From the NCBI GenBank assembly GCA_017411935.1, contig JAFQPC010000141.1, forward strand, positions 1 to 5,530: a stretch of DNA of 5,530 bases. Direction: 5' to 3'. This document shows, piece after piece, positions 1 through 5,487 of the stretch. The notes under the pieces were generated by a model. That model did not search any database, was not told the DNA's origin, and was given only the letters and a program-made list of their open reading frames with translations. Both the position numbers and the translations under genes were made by a program. Position 1 is the stretch's first letter. The number at the start of each line of letters is the position of its first letter. The stretch comes from Clostridia bacterium. Lineage in GTDB: Bacteria > Bacillota > Clostridia > Oscillospirales > CAG-272.

Positions 1-47
1 CAGCTCCTTACGATATACTGATTATAGCATAAACGAAATCAAAAATC

Positions 48-53
48 AAGGAG
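48..53 (+). promoter_or_regulatory. Ribosome binding site of the isomerase gene
   Basis: AAGGAG lies 6 bases before the ATG at 60. The spacing is ideal and fixes the start of the first gene. Upstream DNA (1-47) is AT-rich and holds no complete promoter within the window. Confidence 0.85.
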
Positions 54-59
54 ATTTTT

Positions 60-899
60 ATGAAAAAAGGAATCAGTATTTGGTCGTTCCCTCAGCAAAG
101 CCTCAAAGAAAATCTCGCGCTTGCCAAAGACGCGGGATTTGACGGTGTCGAGCTTGCGCTCGACGAGACAGGCGAGCTCACCCCCTCGACGAGCGAGCGT
201 GAGCTTCTTAGCATCAAGCGCACCGCCGAAGATCTCGGGCTCGAAACCTACAGCCTTGCCTGCGCGCTTGGCTTTGACTACCCGATCACCGATGACGATC
301 CCACCGTCCGTGCCAAGGCGCGCGACCTTGTCAAGCGTCAGCTCTTTGCTGCAAAGACGCTCGAGTGCAACTCGATCCTCGTGATCCCCGGCTGTGTCTG
401 TGCCGACTTTATCGACCCGATGCGCATCGTTGATTATGAGACGGCGTACGAGCGTTCCCTCGAAACCTTCCGTGAGCTCAAAGCTGACGCAGAGGCATAC
501 GAGATCAACATCGGACTTGAAAACGTATGGAACAAATTCCTGCTCTCCCCAATCGAAATGCGCGACTTTATCGACAAGATCGATTCTCCCTTTGTAGGAA
601 GCTATCTCGACATCGGAAACACCGTTGCCAACGGCTATCCTGAGCACTGGATCAAGACGCTCGCACACCGCATCAAAAAGGTCCACTTCAAGGATTACCG
701 CCGCGAAGCAGGCGGTCTCTGCGGCTTTGTCGATCTGCTTGCGGGCGACGTCAATTATCCCGCCGTCACCGAAGCGCTTGCCGCGGTCGGCTACGACGAT
801 TGGGTCACCGCCGAAATGATCCCCAACTACAAATATTACACCGAAGCGATCATCTATAATACGTCCTGTTCGATGGACAAGATCTTAGGGAGGAAATAA
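60..899 (+). CDS. Sugar phosphate isomerase/epimerase, TIM-barrel (AP-endonuclease-2 fold) family
   Basis: A 279-residue cytoplasmic protein of the xylose-isomerase-like TIM-barrel family, which includes IolE/IolI, L-ribulose-5-phosphate and ketohexose 3-epimerases, and hexulose-6-phosphate isomerase. These enzymes move a carbonyl or invert a carbon through a bound divalent metal. The N-terminal strand reads GISIWSF, followed by the helix and strand AGFDGVELAL (25-34). The expected metal ligands are all visible: Glu154 in GLENVW, Asp184 in YLDIGN, His209 in VHFKD and Glu252 in TAEM, so the enzyme looks active. The length is normal for the family. The start is fixed by AAGGAG 6 bases upstream. 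The gene ends 3 bases before an oxidoreductase gene, so the two are almost surely co-transcribed and act on the same sugar or polyol. The GLENVW/YLDIGN/VHFKD series recalls L-xylulose- or L-ribulose-5-phosphate 3-epimerases, but the substrate is not determinable. Family assignment is firm; exact reaction is not. Confidence 0.93.
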   Translation: MKKGISIWSFPQQSLKENLALAKDAGFDGVELALDETGELTPSTSERELLSIKRTAEDLGLETYSLACALGFDYPITDDDPTVRAKARDLVKRQLFAAKTLECNSILVIPGCVCADFIDPMRIVDYETAYERSLETFRELKADAEAYEINIGLENVWNKFLLSPIEMRDFIDKIDSPFVGSYLDIGNTVANGYPEHWIKTLAHRIKKVHFKDYRREAGGLCGFVDLLAGDVNYPAVTEALAAVGYDDWVTAEMIPNYKYYTEAIIYNTSCSMDKILGRK

Positions 900-902
900 G
901 TA

Positions 903-1883
903 ATGTTAAAAATTGGTCTTATCGGTTGTGGTTTTATGGGTGCGATGCACGCAAGCTGCTATAAAAACATCCAAGGTGTCGAGCTCGCTGCCGTGGCAGA
1001 CGTGCGCCGCGAAAAGGCGAAAGATCTTGCAAACGGCACGAACGCCGTCATTTATACGACGGGAAAAGAGCTTCTTGAGAACGCCGAGGTTGACGTCATT
1101 GACATTTGTCTTCCTACCTATCTTCACGCCGAGCACGCACTGCTTGCGATGGACAAGGTCGACTACCTCTTTATTGAAAAGCCCGTCGCGCTCACGGTTG
1201 CCGAGGGCGACGCGCTGATCGCCAAAGCAAAAGAAACGAATACGCAACTTCAGATCGGTCAGGTCATTCGATTCTGGGACGAGTACGTAGCACTCCGTAA
1301 AATGGTAGAAAGCGGTACTTACGGAAAGGTCGTTAACGCAAACTTCCGACGCATCAGCCCCGTTCCCACGTGGGGCTTTGAGGATTGGCTCCTCGACGCA
1401 AGCCGCTCGGGCGGTGCGGCGCAGGACCTTCATATCCACGACGTTGACTACACCCTCTCGCTCTTTGGAGAGCCAAAGGAATATTTCTCGGTCAAGAACA
1501 CCTTGGGAGAGAAAAACTCCTACGTCAATACCCTTATGCAATACGACGGATTCGTCGTTACCGTCGAGGGAACGTGGGGACTTCCCGCCTCGCACCCTTT
1601 TGAGGCGACCTTCCGTGTTGTCTTTGAAAATGCCGTCATTGAAAACGCGGGCGGAAAGTTTATGCGCTACGATGCCGAAGGCGCGCACGAGATCACGATC
1701 GAGAAAGCAGATCTCGGCGTTGGCGTTGTCGGCGGTAATATTTCCGACCTCGGCGGATACTACAACGAGCTTTGCTATTTCTGCGAAAAAGCAATGAAAG
1801 GCGAACCCATTGAACAGGCAACGCTCTCGGATGCCGTTACATCGCTCAAGTTCGTTCGCAAAGAGATCGGGTTTGCGGACTAA
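903..1883 (+). CDS. Gfo/Idh/MocA family NAD(P)-dependent oxidoreductase
   Basis: A 326-residue cytoplasmic dehydrogenase. The N-terminal Rossmann fold begins GLIGCGFMG, with the dinucleotide-binding glycines G8, G10 and G13, and a probable cofactor-selecting Asp33 (VADVR) at the end of strand 2. The family signature EKP sits at 92-94 and Lys93 is the expected catalytic lysine. The second domain carries GGAAQDLHIHDVD (170-182), where Asp175 and His179 match the catalytic Asp/His pair of inositol dehydrogenases. Relatives oxidise or reduce a hydroxyl of a sugar, inositol or sugar acid. The ATG follows the previous stop by 3 bases. GGGAGG at 888-893, inside the end of the upstream gene, is its ribosome site, so translation is probably coupled. 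Pairing with a TIM-barrel isomerase resembles inositol and rare-sugar catabolic loci. There is no convincing terminator after the stop, so some read-through into the deacetylase gene is possible. Family is certain; substrate is unknown. Confidence 0.94.
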   Translation: MLKIGLIGCGFMGAMHASCYKNIQGVELAAVADVRREKAKDLANGTNAVIYTTGKELLENAEVDVIDICLPTYLHAEHALLAMDKVDYLFIEKPVALTVAEGDALIAKAKETNTQLQIGQVIRFWDEYVALRKMVESGTYGKVVNANFRRISPVPTWGFEDWLLDASRSGGAAQDLHIHDVDYTLSLFGEPKEYFSVKNTLGEKNSYVNTLMQYDGFVVTVEGTWGLPASHPFEATFRVVFENAVIENAGGKFMRYDAEGAHEITIEKADLGVGVVGGNISDLGGYYNELCYFCEKAMKGEPIEQATLSDAVTSLKFVRKEIGFAD

Positions 1884-1916
1884 CCTAAAAATTCATATTT
1901 AAATTTCAAAAAAACA

Positions 1917-1945
1917 TTGACTTTCCCTCTGTTTCGTGATATAAT
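1917..1945 (+). promoter_or_regulatory. Sigma-A-type promoter of the deacetylase gene
   Basis: TTGACT (1917-1922) and a perfect TATAAT (1940-1945) are separated by exactly 17 bases, near the vegetative consensus. Transcription should start near 1952, giving a leader of about 50 bases before the ATG at 2004. The deacetylase can thus be expressed independently of the two upstream genes. Confidence 0.85.
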
Positions 1946-1965
1946 GCCCTCGAACGAAGCAGGGG
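1925..1965. repeat. Imperfect inverted repeat bracketing the -10 box
   Basis: The left arm CCCTCTGTTTCG (1925-1936) can pair with the right arm CGAAGCAGGGG (1955-1965) through ten Watson-Crick pairs, one G:T wobble and one bulged T (1928). The arms lie either side of the TATAAT at 1940-1945. This could be a regulator site, or, in transcripts reading through from the upstream operon, an RNA hairpin followed by the T-rich ATCTTTTCTT. The function is inferred and the match may be chance. Confidence 0.4.
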
Positions 1966-1988
1966 AGATCTTTTCTTCCTCAAAACGC

Positions 1989-1995
1989 AAAGGAG
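1989..1995 (+). promoter_or_regulatory. Ribosome binding site deciding the deacetylase start
   Basis: AAAGGAG lies 8 bases before the ATG at 2004. It favours that start over an in-frame TTG at 1917, which is part of the promoter -35 box. Confidence 0.88.
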
Positions 1996-2003
1996 ACTTA
2001 ACG

Positions 2004-3335
2004 ATGACCGAACTGATTTTCAGTTTTGATACCGAGGATCCCGTACATTCCGAAGGCGCGGACGGCATTCTCAGAAACGCCCAGACGCTGACAAACGCAG
2101 GCGTTGTTGGTTGCTTCAACACCGTTGGCGTGCTTGCCAAATCCCTGAAGGAATGGGGACGCGAGGACGTGATCGAGGCGATGAAGAAGCACGAGATCGA
2201 CATTCACACCAACCGCCACACCTTCCACCCCGACGTCAACGAATATACCGACCTCTCGGACTTTGACGGTGCGCTCGCGCTCTTTCTTGCCGACGAGGGC
2301 GAGTGCCTTGATACTCTCCGCGAGACCTTTGGTGTGACCGACTTCCCTGCCGCCTGTCCCCCGGGAAACAACTGCTCCTACCTTGCGCACTACGGATATG
2401 CAAAAATGGGCATTCCCGTCTATACGGGAGACGCAGTCTATGACAGTGTGAAAGGTCGTCCGCTCTCGTTCTGTAATATCTATTCTCTGCAATATAACGT
2501 CTCTCTCGAAAAGAATCTCTTCACCGCCGACGAGGCGCGTCTTCGTGAGATCCTTGACGAGCTTGCCAAGAGAGATGTCGCTGTGATCTATCACCACCCC
2601 AACCGCGCCTACTTCAAGCAGTATTGGGATCTGATCAACTTCAACAAGAAGAACACCCCCAAGGAAGAATGGACGCTCAGCCCCCGTCACACCGACGAGG
2701 AGATCGACACCTTCTTTGCGAACTTTGCGAAGCTGATCAAAATGATTCAGGACGACCCCCGATTCCATATCACGACCTACCGTGAGCTTGGCGAGAAATA
2801 CAAAACCGAAAGAATACTTCACAAGAGCGATCTTTCTGCTATTCAAGCACAGCTGGACGAGGAGCTCTTCCCCGTCACCACCCCCGACTCCTTCTGTCTT
2901 TCGGATATTTTCCTCGCCTGCCGCGATTTTCTTCGCGGCAAGACGCAGCACAAGTGCGGCTTTGTGTACGGATTTCTCGAAACGCCGTATGCGATCACCG
3001 AGCCCGTCACCGTCACGGCAGAGCAGATGAGAGCATCCACCAAGTGGATCCCCGAGGGACGTTTTCTTCCCGATTTCATCTACGTGGACGACAAAAAGCT
3101 CGGTCCTGCCGATTGGCTACGTGCCGCGCTTGCCGTTCTTTCGGGCGAGAATACCGTCACCGTCGAACCCGCTCCGTGGCAGATCGACCTCGAAAAGATT
3201 CCGGGGATCACTTATACCTACCGTGGCACGTGGTTGCACTGTGACAATTTTGAAGACAATCAGCTCTCGAAGCGTCAGAGACTCCAGTCTTGGACACTCC
3301 GTTTGCCGAAAGATACGAACCGTTATATTCTCTAA
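2004..3335 (+). CDS. Polysaccharide-deacetylase-fold (NodB/CE4-like) protein with an extra C-terminal domain
   Basis: A 443-residue protein with no signal peptide or membrane segment, so probably cytoplasmic. Residues 1 to about 265 resemble the NodB/CE4 barrel. The first strand FSFDTED supplies Asp9 with Glu11/Asp12, HTNRH (68-72) is the metal-binding H-x3-H motif, CPPGN (118-122) occupies the motif 3 position, and YHHP (196-199) carries the late His. Motif 3 usually has Arg before Pro-Pro; here it is Cys118, so chemistry or substrate may differ. CE4-type enzymes remove N- or O-acetyl groups from sugars, and relatives hydrolyse other C-N bonds. Residues about 270-443 form a separate domain with two similar helical segments, around LSDIFLACRDFL (299-310) and LGPADWLRAALAVL (366-379). 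The second follows EGRFLPDFIYVDDKK and weakly recalls pseudomurein-binding-type repeats. The start at 2004 has an ideal ribosome site and a promoter just upstream. Neighbours suggest carbohydrate metabolism, but the link is only positional. Confidence 0.87.
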   Translation: MTELIFSFDTEDPVHSEGADGILRNAQTLTNAGVVGCFNTVGVLAKSLKEWGREDVIEAMKKHEIDIHTNRHTFHPDVNEYTDLSDFDGALALFLADEGECLDTLRETFGVTDFPAACPPGNNCSYLAHYGYAKMGIPVYTGDAVYDSVKGRPLSFCNIYSLQYNVSLEKNLFTADEARLREILDELAKRDVAVIYHHPNRAYFKQYWDLINFNKKNTPKEEWTLSPRHTDEEIDTFFANFAKLIKMIQDDPRFHITTYRELGEKYKTERILHKSDLSAIQAQLDEELFPVTTPDSFCLSDIFLACRDFLRGKTQHKCGFVYGFLETPYAITEPVTVTAEQMRASTKWIPEGRFLPDFIYVDDKKLGPADWLRAALAVLSGENTVTVEPAPWQIDLEKIPGITYTYRGTWLHCDNFEDNQLSKRQRLQSWTLRLPKDTNRYIL

Positions 3336-3343
3336 AAAAATAC

Positions 3344-3370
3344 GGCGGAGGTTCCATTGGAACCTCCGCC
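3344..3370. terminator. Bidirectional intrinsic terminator between convergent genes
   Basis: A perfect 12-bp stem (GGCGGAGGTTCC at 3344-3355 with its complement at 3359-3370) closes a 3-base loop. On the plus strand it is followed by ACTCTTTTTTCTTTT. On the minus strand it is followed by a run of seven T (complement of the A-run at 3334-3340). It lies 8 bases after the deacetylase stop and 13 bases beyond the lipoprotein stop, so it serves both genes. Confidence 0.95.
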
Positions 3371-3383
3371 ACTCTTTTTTCTT

Positions 3384-4754
3384 TTAAGCAAAATGAAGCT
3401 CTACCGAAGAAGGAAGTCTTGCGGTATCTTTTGAAATTGCCTGCCACTCCTCTTGCGTTCCCTCAAAATAAATATCGGTCAAGCCATTGCAAAACTCAAA
3501 GGCAAAGTCGCCGATCTCGGTAACGCTCTTGGGAATTGTGATGGTCGTCAATCCGATGCAATAATAGAACGCTCCTTCTCCGATGCTTTCCACTCCCTCG
3601 GGAATCGTAACGCCCGTCAAACGAACGCAGGAATAGAACGCTCCGTCGGCAATCGTTTTCGTTCCTGCCTTGACCGAATACTCACCGACGATCGGTGTCA
3701 GCGTGTCGGTTTCCGCTGCCATTGCCTTGATCAGATAATTTCCAAGATACAATACCTTATTCTCCCAATTGCTCTCGGTATCGTAAAATTTCGTATGATA
3801 AAAGGCATCGTTTCCGATCTTCGTTACGCCGTCGGAAAGCAGGATCGTTTCCAACAGCACACAATTTTCAAAGGCACTTGCTTCGATCGTCGTGACCTCT
3901 GCGGGAATCTCGATCGCGGTCAGCTGTCTACAATCCTTAAATGCCGCTTTGCCAATGCTTTTGATCGTATCGGGCATCGTTACCTCTGCCAAACGATCAC
4001 AGGATCTGAAGCATTCCTCCTCAATACGCAACACGTTCCCGGGGATCCAAATACTTGTCAGCGCATCGCAATCACGGAATGCTCCGTCGCCAATGGACGT
4101 AACGCTATCGGGGATCGTGATGCTCGTCAAATTGGCGCAACCAAGGAATGCTCCTGCGCCAATGCTCCGCATTTCGTAAGGAATTTCAAAGGTAGAAGCG
4201 ACCTTTCCGGGCGCGTAGTGAACCAACTCGTAATTTTCCTTGTGATAAAGATTTCCGTCGATCGACTCGTATTTTTGGTTTTGCGATGCCACCGAAATGT
4301 TGGTGAGCGACGTGCAATAACCAAACACACCCTCTCCGATCTTCGCAATACTTGCGGGTAAGGTAATGCTGCCAAGCGCCGTACATTCCTCAAACGCACC
4401 GTCGCCGATATTTGTCACCGTGTTCGGGATCACAATGTTTTTCAGCTTCGTACAGCCGTAAAACGCGCTCTCGGCAATGCTTGTTACCTTTTTCGTTTGG
4501 TAGGTTGCGGGAATCTCGATCGTCTGGGCAGCGATTTCGGTGCCGACCGAGACCTCGTAGCTTCCGTCGCTAAGTAACGTATATTTCAAGCCTTTCGGTT
4601 CTTCTTCCTGCTTTTCTTCTTTTTCTTCTTTCTTTTCCTCTGCCTTTGGCGTCTCTGTCTCTGCTTCGGGGGTCTTCGATGCACACGAAGCAAACACACC
4701 GACGATCATCGAAAGGCAAAGCAACAGGCAGAAAATTTTTATGATCGTTTTCAT
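3384..4754 (-). CDS. Surface lipoprotein with BspA-like leucine-rich repeats (LRR_5)
   Basis: A 456-residue predicted lipoprotein. Residues 1-23 are a signal peptide: Lys-bearing start, hydrophobic core IFCLLLCLSMIVGVF, then the lipobox FASC with Cys24 as the lipidation site. Residues 25-54 form a Glu/Lys/Pro-rich spacer that would hold the protein off the membrane. From about residue 90 to 430 run roughly a dozen 23-residue repeats of the form GAF..C..L..I.IP..V..I, the BspA/Treponema-type LRR. Two non-repeat islands interrupt them: 157-194 (containing SIDGNLY) and 318-365 (containing NKVLYLGNYLIKA). The C-terminal cap IYFEGTQEEWQAI is common in gut Firmicutes proteins of this type. Such proteins are thought to mediate adhesion or ligand binding; there is no enzymatic domain. 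The start is fixed by AAGGAGG (4763-4769), 8 bases away. It is convergent with the deacetylase gene, shares its terminator, and has its own promoter. Ligand is unknown. Confidence 0.93.
   Translation of the reverse strand: MKTIIKIFCLLLCLSMIVGVFASCASKTPEAETETPKAEEKKEEKEEKQEEEPKGLKYTLLSDGSYEVSVGTEIAAQTIEIPATYQTKKVTSIAESAFYGCTKLKNIVIPNTVTNIGDGAFEECTALGSITLPASIAKIGEGVFGYCTSLTNISVASQNQKYESIDGNLYHKENYELVHYAPGKVASTFEIPYEMRSIGAGAFLGCANLTSITIPDSVTSIGDGAFRDCDALTSIWIPGNVLRIEEECFRSCDRLAEVTMPDTIKSIGKAAFKDCRQLTAIEIPAEVTTIEASAFENCVLLETILLSDGVTKIGNDAFYHTKFYDTESNWENKVLYLGNYLIKAMAAETDTLTPIVGEYSVKAGTKTIADGAFYSCVRLTGVTIPEGVESIGEGAFYYCIGLTTITIPKSVTEIGDFAFEFCNGLTDIYFEGTQEEWQAISKDTARLPSSVELHFA
3465..4487 (-). repeat. 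LRR_5 coding repeat array, about 69-base period
   Basis: This stretch codes for residues 90-430 of the lipoprotein. Around eleven to twelve 23-codon units repeat the pattern I..GAF..C..L..I.IP..V. The DNA copies have diverged but recurring pieces such as GGAATGCTCC (4076-4085 and 4144-4153 on the plus strand) remain visible. Two islands of about 38 and 48 codons interrupt the array. Confidence 0.88.
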
Positions 4755-4784
4755 TCAAAAATCCTCCTTAAACGGTATATATTT

Positions 4785-4813
4785 ATTGTACCACAAAGCC
4801 CCCAAAAAGTAAA
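4785..4813 (-). promoter_or_regulatory. Extended -10 promoter of the LRR lipoprotein gene
   Basis: Read on the minus strand, TTTACT (4813-4808) and TACAAT (4790-4785) are 17 bases apart, and the -10 is preceded by TGG, giving an extended -10 element (TGnTACAAT). The start point near 4778 leaves a leader of only about 25 bases, containing AAGGAGG (4769-4763), before the ATG at 4754. Upstream of the -35, 4817-4853 is a tract that is almost all pyrimidine on the plus strand. Confidence 0.72.
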
Positions 4814-4863
4814 TAGTCCTCCTCATTTTTCTCACTCCCCTCTTTTTCCATCCATATACTGTT

Positions 4864-4926
4864 ACGGGAAAGTCTTCCAACAAGAAATCCTATTTGTATT
4901 GTTTAAATTCTTCCGAGCACGGGAAA
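4864..4926. repeat. Short direct repeats in the spacer upstream of mazF
   Basis: ACGGGAAA occurs at 4864-4871 and again at 4919-4926. TCTTCC also occurs twice, at 4873-4878 and 4909-4914, so GGAA/TTCC half-sites recur across this spacer. They may mark a regulator site for mazF. The rest of 4755-4966 holds only the lipoprotein promoter: there is no ORF with a ribosome site and no clear mazF promoter. Confidence 0.3.
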
Positions 4927-4954
4927 AATAACCTTGTAAGGAAAAACAAAACTT

Positions 4955-4958
4955 GGAG
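4955..4958 (+). promoter_or_regulatory. Ribosome binding site of mazF
   Basis: GGAG lies 8 bases before the ATG at 4967 and 11 before a second in-frame ATG at 4970. The first start is favoured, though both could be used. The site is weaker than those of neighbouring genes, which would limit toxin synthesis. Confidence 0.6.
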
Positions 4959-4966
4959 TGTGAAAT

Positions 4967-5401
4967 ATGATGAGTGTCAAACGAGGAGATATTTATTACG
5001 CCGACTTAAGTCCCGTCGTCGGCTCAGAGCAGGGCGGTCTTCGCCCCGTGCTCATTATCCAGAACGACGTGGGCAACCGTTACAGCCCTACCGTCATTGC
5101 CGCCGCCATTACCTCTCGGATGGGAAAAACCAAGCTTCCCACCCATATTGACATTACCGCGGACAAGGTTGGACTTGCCAAGGATTCGATCGTTCTCTTG
5201 GAGCAGGTACGTACGCTGGACAAACGAAGACTCAAAGAAAAAATGGGACATCTTGACGAGTCAATGATGAACGCCGTCAACGCCGCCATTGCCGTCAGCT
5301 TCGGTCTCGGTGACCGTGCCGAAGCCATTGGGCGGAGCACCCAAAGCCCCGCGATCGGCTCAACTCCCCCCTCAACGAGCCGTCCGCCCGAAATCACCTG
5401 A
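4967..5401 (+). CDS. mazF: MazF/PemK-type mRNA interferase toxin (EndoA/NdoA-like) with a C-terminal tail
   Basis: A 144-residue cytoplasmic endoribonuclease of the MazF/CcdB fold, which cuts mRNA at short sequence motifs as a dimer. The N-terminal [20 protein letters not shown], then [11 protein letters not shown] and KLPTH (57-60 end), match from memory the Bacillus subtilis EndoA pattern almost residue for residue. The catalytic pair corresponds to Arg26 (in LRPV) and Thr49 (in AAIT), both present, so it should be active. The core ends near residue 116, about the full length of EndoA. Residues 117-144 are an added Pro/Ser/Thr-rich, probably disordered tail. In Bacillus-type loci a short antitoxin gene (ndoAI/mazE) precedes the toxin; here the preceding 212 bases lack one and the next gene is unrelated. 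A ribosome site at 4955-4958 supports the start at 4967. Identity is near certain; how it is restrained is unknown. Confidence 0.95.
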   Translation: MMSVKRGDIYYADLSPVVGSEQGGLRPVLIIQNDVGNRYSPTVIAAAITSRMGKTKLPTHIDITADKVGLAKDSIVLLEQVRTLDKRRLKEKMGHLDESMMNAVNAAIAVSFGLGDRAEAIGRSTQSPAIGSTPPSTSRPPEIT

Positions 5402-5427
5402 ATTTTCAAAAAAAACGAGAATTTTTC

Positions 5428-5456
5428 TCAAAATCTTCACATTTATTTGATACAAT
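5428..5456 (+). promoter_or_regulatory. Extended -10 promoter of the partial downstream gene
   Basis: TACAAT (5451-5456) is preceded by TGA (5448-5450), an extended -10 element. The -35 at 17 bases spacing is poor (TCAAAA, 5428-5433), as is common when an extended -10 is present. Transcription should begin near 5463. Confidence 0.55.
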
Positions 5457-5473
5457 GAAAAAAATCAAATAAA
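5442..5473. repeat. Perfect 10-bp inverted repeat, operator-like
   Basis: TTTATTTGAT (5442-5451) is exactly complementary to ATCAAATAAA (5464-5473), with 12 bases between. The left arm overlaps the extended -10 and the right arm runs from the predicted transcription start into the ribosome site of the next gene. With only one G:C pair per arm, a regulator-binding site is likelier than an RNA terminator; it has no following T-run. Confidence 0.6.
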
Positions 5474-5476
5474 GGA
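5471..5476 (+). promoter_or_regulatory. Ribosome binding site of the partial downstream gene
   Basis: AAAGGA lies 11 bases before the ATG at 5488. An ATG at 5478 is only 1 base from this site and opens a frame that stops at 5523-5525, so 5488 is the better start. Confidence 0.6.
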
Positions 5477-5487
5477 AATGAAATTGT

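Noticed and set aside
14..19. TATACT as a -10 box for the first operon
   Set aside because: The -35 position would lie outside the window, so the call cannot be supported.
39..686. Minus-strand ORF (215 codons) opposite the isomerase gene
   Set aside because: Antisense shadow of a gene whose four metal ligands are identifiable.
906..1688. Minus-strand ORF (260 codons) opposite the oxidoreductase gene
   Set aside because: Shadow of a clear Gfo/Idh/MocA gene; no ribosome site or recognisable motif.
1884..1916. Terminator after the oxidoreductase gene
   Set aside because: The sequence is only AT-rich with no GC stem or proper T-run.
1998..2951. Long minus-strand ORF (317 codons) opposite the deacetylase gene
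   Set aside because: It lies antisense to a gene with recognised motifs, has no family resemblance, and arises from codon bias of the real gene.
3453..4361. Plus-strand ORF (302 codons) through the LRR gene
   Set aside because: Its apparent repeats are the reverse reading of the LRR codons; no ribosome site or promoter.
4777..4795. Palindrome around the lipoprotein -10 (GGTA ... TACC)
   Set aside because: Only 5 of 9 positions pair, which is expected by chance in AT-rich DNA.
4855..4860. TATACT as a -10 box for mazF
   Set aside because: No acceptable -35 at 16-18 bases upstream and no extended -10; left uncalled.
4894..5151. Plus-strand ORF (85 codons) overlapping the start of mazF, considered as an antitoxin
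   Set aside because: Most of it lies inside mazF in another frame, it is extremely Arg-rich, and it lacks a ribosome site and any MazE-like pattern.
5417..5429. GAGAA/TTCTC hairpin after mazF as a terminator
   Set aside because: The stem is only 5 bp, and the adjacent T-run exists only on the minus strand, where no gene is seen to end.
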